This document shows, in pieces, positions 5,666 through 8,743 of a DNA stretch of 8,743 nucleotides. The position numbers and the translations under genes were made by a program. How positions within the stretch are numbered: the stretch's first letter is position 1; each line of letters starts with the position of its first letter. The notes beneath the pieces were generated by a model. It made no database searches and was not told the origin of the DNA. It saw only the letters and a list, made by a program, of their open reading frames with translations. The stretch lies in the NCBI GenBank assembly GCA_002319915.1, contig DCFQ01000061.1, positions 6,549 to 15,291 on the forward strand, read 5' to 3'. The stretch is from Bacteroidales bacterium UBA1800. Its GTDB lineage: Bacteria; Bacteroidota; Bacteroidia; Bacteroidales; VadinHA17.

Positions 5666-6601
5666 ATGGATTTTATAAAAGAGATTCAAAAATTACGGTC
5701 AGAAAAGAATGCGGTCATCCTGGCCCACTATTACCAGACAGGAGATATACAGGATATTGCCGATTTTGTAGGGGACAGTCTGGCTCTTTCCCAGAAAGCC
5801 GCCTCAACACCTGCCGAAATAATTCTTTTTGCAGGTGTGAAGTTCATGGCTGAAACTGCCAAGCTGCTTTCACCCCGAAAAAAGGTTCTTCTTCCCGACA
5901 TGAATGCAGGATGTTCCCTGGCAGACTCATGCAGGGATGATGACTTCAGGGCATTCATAGAAGAAAACCCGGGAAGGACCGTCATATCATATGTTAATAC
6001 GAACACGGGTATAAAGGCTCTTTCTGATATAATCTGCACCTCATCAAATGCAGTTCAGATTGTCGAATCGCTGCCTGCAGGCGAAAAGATCATTTTTGCC
6101 CCCGACAGGAATCTCGGAAATTATATCGCAAGCAAGACCGGAAGGGATATTGTTGTCTGGAATGGAGCCTGCCATGTGCATGAAGAGTTCTCCATTGAGG
6201 CAATACTCGGAATAAGGAAGCTCAACCCAGATGCAAGGATCATTGTCCATCCTGAGTGTGAGCTCCCGGTCAGGATGATCGCCGATTTCACAGGGTCCAC
6301 TGCAGCGCTTCTGAACTTTACGAGGAAAGATCCGTCAATGAAATTTATAGTGGCCACTGAACCTGGCGTGATTCACCAGATGAAAAAGGAAAATCCTGAA
6401 AAGACATTTATCCCCGCTCCTCCCAGGGATTCGACATGCGGATGCAGTGAATGCAATTTCATGAAGCTGATAACTCTTGAGAAGATCTATAGCTGCCTTC
6501 TTAATGAGGAGCCTGAAATAAATATTGATCAGGATTTGCTGGTTAAGGCTCAAAAGCCTATTTTAAGGATGATGGAAATCTCGGAAAAGCTTGGACTCTG
6601 A
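5666..6601 (+). CDS. nadA: Quinolinate synthase NadA
   Basis: NadA condenses iminoaspartate with dihydroxyacetone phosphate to quinolinate, the precursor of NAD, using a [4Fe-4S] cluster in the cytoplasm. The 311-residue length is normal for the short NadA class. Visible features are AHYYQ (20-24), GDSLALSQKA (36-45), and three cluster cysteines: Cys83 (MNAGCSLAD), Cys169 (NGACHVHE) and one of the CGCSEC cysteines (258-263, where the family ligand is expected). The substrate-binding HPEC lies at 195-198 and TEPG at 231-234. The ATG at 5666 is secure, because the short upstream GTG frame ends in TAA directly before it. No nadB or nadC is nearby. The repeat-protein gene starts after a 3-base gap, so the two are co-transcribed, with ruvB next. 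Confidence 0.97.
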   Translation: MDFIKEIQKLRSEKNAVILAHYYQTGDIQDIADFVGDSLALSQKAASTPAEIILFAGVKFMAETAKLLSPRKKVLLPDMNAGCSLADSCRDDDFRAFIEENPGRTVISYVNTNTGIKALSDIICTSSNAVQIVESLPAGEKIIFAPDRNLGNYIASKTGRDIVVWNGACHVHEEFSIEAILGIRKLNPDARIIVHPECELPVRMIADFTGSTAALLNFTRKDPSMKFIVATEPGVIHQMKKENPEKTFIPAPPRDSTCGCSECNFMKLITLEKIYSCLLNEEPEINIDQDLLVKAQKPILRMMEISEKLGL

Positions 6602-6604
6602 AAG

Positions 6605-8158
6605 ATGAAAAAATTACCGCTAATTTTTATGTTTTTAATCCTGGCTGGAACTCTGCTTGGCCAGGGAGGAGAACAGCTTAAGGATGGCTACCAGGTATTC
6701 AGGTATCCGAATGGCTCAATTTCCAGCGAAGGAGTGATAAAAAACGGCAAACCTGAAGGATTCTGGAAAAGCTACTATGTGACCGGCGTACTGAAATCGG
6801 AAGGGAAGAGGACAAACTATATGCTCGACAGCATATGGCTCTTCTTCGATCAGACCGGGGATACCACTGAGAAGATCAGCTATATGTACGGTAAGAAAAA
6901 CGGGTATTACCTTAAATATAAGAAAGATCCGATGGCCGGAGTCTACGTTTGGTCAAGGGAGCTTTTTGCCGGAGACAACAAGGAGGGAATGGCTTATATT
7001 TATTTCCCTGACGGAAAGGTGCAGCAGACTGTTACATACAACGAAGGGAAAAAGGAAGGCATTTCGAAGGAATATGACAGGAACGGCAATATAATCACCC
7101 TGATGGAATACAACAATGACTTTCTGGTAAGCCGTGAAAGGATTAACAGAACCGATAATAAAGGGTTTAAACAGGGCGAATGGAAGGATTTTTACCCGAA
7201 TGGGATTGTCAGGACTGAAAGGACCTATAAGGACGATAAGCTTCACGGGTATTACAAGGAATATGATCAGAAAGGGGTTCTCACACTTACAATGCTTTAT
7301 GAGAATGGAGCCATCGTTAAATCGAAGGTTGAGGATGAGCCTGATATAGAGATCACGAACAAGTATGATGATAAGGGGAAGCTTATTTACAGCGGTCCAT
7401 TCAGGAATAAAATCCCGGTCGGCGTTCACAGGGAGTTCACTCCCGACGGGAAAGTGAAAAATGCATTCATCTACAACGACAACGGACTGAAAGTATCGGA
7501 AGGGATTGTAGACGCAGCAGGAAACAGCAACGGAAAATGGAAGGATTTTTATCCTGACGGGACGGTCAAGGCGGAAGGTCAGTATTCGGATAACCGACGC
7601 ACGGGTGTTTGGAAATTCTACAATGAATCGGGAAAGCTGGAGCAGACCGGTTCCTTCAGCAATGGTAGGCCTGATGGATTGTGGACATGGTACTATGAAG
7701 ACGGAACCATTCTGCGGGAGGAAGAATATGTTATGGGGCAGCGCGACGGGAGCTTCACCGAGTATACTCAAACCGGAGAAGTGATAACAAAGGGACAGTA
7801 TGCGGAAGGCGAAAAGAACGGGGACTGGACGTATAAATCGGGAAGCAACATTGAAAACGGAAAGTACATTGTCGGCCTACGTGACGGTATATGGAAGTCG
7901 TTTTACCAGGATGGCAAGCTCCGGTTCAAGGGCAATTATATACAAGGCAATCCCGACGGGGTTCAGACGTTCTACTACGAGAGCGGGCTGCCGAAGGAAG
8001 AACAGTATTACAGGATGGGGATCCGGCAAAGGGTGTGGAAGAAATACGATGAAGAAGGCAGAACGATATTTGCAGTATCATACAAGGATGATGTAGAAGT
8101 GAGCATTAACGGAGTGAGGATCAACCTTCCAGGCAGCGATGTAAAGCTCATAAAGTAG
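6605..8158 (+). CDS. Secreted YwqK/MORN_2 repeat protein, about 17 repeats
   Basis: The 517-residue product begins with a signal peptide (about 1-19: MKK, a hydrophobic core, then GTLLGQ; no lipobox Cys), so it should be exported. The rest is a nearly continuous array of units of about 23 residues of the form G-x-W-K-x-Y-Y-x-D-G-x-L-x-x-x-G-x-Y-x-x-G-x-x-D/E, the MORN_2 or YwqK repeat. Clear units begin near residues 29, 52, 129, 153, 191, 216, 310, 335, 359, 383, 407, 429, 453 and 476; more diverged ones lie at about 78, 250 and 275. The best-formed block is 310-452. Such proteins are often annotated as the antitoxin YwqK, but no toxin gene is adjacent and a signal peptide argues against that role. 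Their usual function is unknown; a beta-rich surface or periplasmic scaffold is inference. It sits 3 bases after nadA and 11 bases before ruvB. Confidence 0.92.
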   Translation: MKKLPLIFMFLILAGTLLGQGGEQLKDGYQVFRYPNGSISSEGVIKNGKPEGFWKSYYVTGVLKSEGKRTNYMLDSIWLFFDQTGDTTEKISYMYGKKNGYYLKYKKDPMAGVYVWSRELFAGDNKEGMAYIYFPDGKVQQTVTYNEGKKEGISKEYDRNGNIITLMEYNNDFLVSRERINRTDNKGFKQGEWKDFYPNGIVRTERTYKDDKLHGYYKEYDQKGVLTLTMLYENGAIVKSKVEDEPDIEITNKYDDKGKLIYSGPFRNKIPVGVHREFTPDGKVKNAFIYNDNGLKVSEGIVDAAGNSNGKWKDFYPDGTVKAEGQYSDNRRTGVWKFYNESGKLEQTGSFSNGRPDGLWTWYYEDGTILREEEYVMGQRDGSFTEYTQTGEVITKGQYAEGEKNGDWTYKSGSNIENGKYIVGLRDGIWKSFYQDGKLRFKGNYIQGNPDGVQTFYYESGLPKEEQYYRMGIRQRVWKKYDEEGRTIFAVSYKDDVEVSINGVRINLPGSDVKLIK

Positions 8159-8169
8159 ACCAGGGTTAT

Positions 8170-8743
8170 ATGGAGGAGAATTTCAATATAAGAAAAGAGA
8201 ATATTTCACTTGGGGACAGGGAATTTGAGAAGCAGCTGCGGCCGCTTAGTTTTGCTGATTTCAAGGGACAGAAGCAGGTAATCGATAACCTGACGGTTTT
8301 CGTCACAGCAGCGAAGCAGCGGGGCGAATCGCTAGATCATGTCCTGCTGCACGGCCCTCCGGGGCTCGGGAAAACGACACTGGCATCAATTATATCAAAT
8401 GAGTTGAATGTCAATCTTAAAGTCACTTCCGGGCCTGTCCTCGACAAGCCGGGAGACCTTGCCGGCCTGCTTACCAACCTCGGGGACGGGGATGTCCTGT
8501 TCATCGACGAAATACACAGGTTAAGCCCGGTTGTTGAAGAGTATCTCTACTCTGCAATGGAAGATTACCAGATTGATATAATGATCGACAAGGGTCCAAG
8601 CGCCAGGTCAGTTCAGCTTTCCCTGAATAAGTTCACGCTGATAGGTGCAACCACCAGGTCGGGATTACTTACGAGCCCGTTGCGTGCGAGGTTCGGGATA
8701 AAATTCCATCTTGAGTACTATGATCATGATATTCTGACAGGGA
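8170..8743 (+). CDS. ruvB: Holliday junction branch migration helicase RuvB (5' part, cut by window end)
   Basis: The frame stays open from ATG 8170 to the window edge, giving the first 191 residues of a protein that normally has about 340. RuvB is the hexameric AAA+ motor that drives branch migration of Holliday junctions with RuvA. Visible motifs are LRPLSFADFKGQ (23-34), the family's entry signature; Walker A GPPGLGKTT (62-70); TSGPVLDKPGDLAGLLTNL (86-104); Walker B LFIDEIHRL (110-118); sensor 1 GATTR (159-163); and SPLRARFGI (169-177), which contains the arginine finger. The C-terminal winged-helix DNA-binding domain lies beyond the window. The gene starts 11 bases after the repeat protein's stop, so it is probably in the nadA operon. 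No ruvA or ruvC is seen here. Confidence 0.97.
   Translation, partial: MEENFNIRKENISLGDREFEKQLRPLSFADFKGQKQVIDNLTVFVTAAKQRGESLDHVLLHGPPGLGKTTLASIISNELNVNLKVTSGPVLDKPGDLAGLLTNLGDGDVLFIDEIHRLSPVVEEYLYSAMEDYQIDIMIDKGPSARSVQLSLNKFTLIGATTRSGLLTSPLRARFGIKFHLEYYDHDILTG

Noticed and set aside
6953..7771. 272-codon minus-strand open frame opposite the repeat protein
   Set aside because: Its length comes from the repetitive composition of the MORN_2 array on the other strand; there is no independent start context or motif.
6605..8158. Toxin-antitoxin module suggested by YwqK-type repeats
   Set aside because: The neighbours are nadA and ruvB; no small toxin frame is present and the protein has a signal peptide.

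Overview
The window looks like chromosomal DNA of a Bacteroidota (Bacteroidetes) bacterium, probably order Bacteroidales or a close relative. The evidence is: TAnnTTTG-type -7 promoter boxes; start codons generally without Shine-Dalgarno sequences; a second, short PurF-type protein; a membrane-anchored coiled-coil protein of a type I associate with this phylum; and a secreted YwqK/MORN-repeat protein. GC content is moderate in genes and low between them. I see no transposase, phage gene, tRNA, rRNA or CRISPR array.

Layout. A heptamer tandem repeat lies at the left edge (1-28). Then comes a minus-strand PurF-like phosphoribosyltransferase (47-1450) and, divergent from it, a plus-strand single-pass membrane coiled-coil protein of unknown function (1574-2479). 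Its transcript appears to stop at an intrinsic terminator buried in the 3' end of the convergent hemW gene (minus, 2488-3615). A VanZ-like membrane protein (plus, 3687-4064) diverges from hemW and overlaps, tail to tail, an Rrf2-family regulator (minus, 4057-4497). That regulator forms an operon with rpiB (minus, 4499-4957), separated by one base. A 708-base AT-rich intergenic region (4958-5665) follows. To its right, a tight plus-strand operon reads nadA (5666-6601), a 17-or-so-repeat YwqK/MORN_2 secreted protein (6605-8158) and ruvB (from 8170, cut by the window end).

Functionally the genes are mostly housekeeping: purine/PRPP chemistry, pentose phosphate isomerisation, a heme chaperone, NAD synthesis and Holliday junction migration. 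Several products (PurF-like, HemW, NadA and probably the Rrf2 regulator) are predicted Fe-S proteins.

The points most worth a second look are: the PurF-like protein, whose glutaminase active site is lost while its PRPP and Fe-S sites are kept; the intergenic region with TGTTRATAA-type motifs, a speculative replication-origin-like element; the rpiB-rrf2 coupling; the membrane coiled-coil protein; and the repeat protein placed between nadA and ruvB. I see no strong case for a wholly new multi-gene system.
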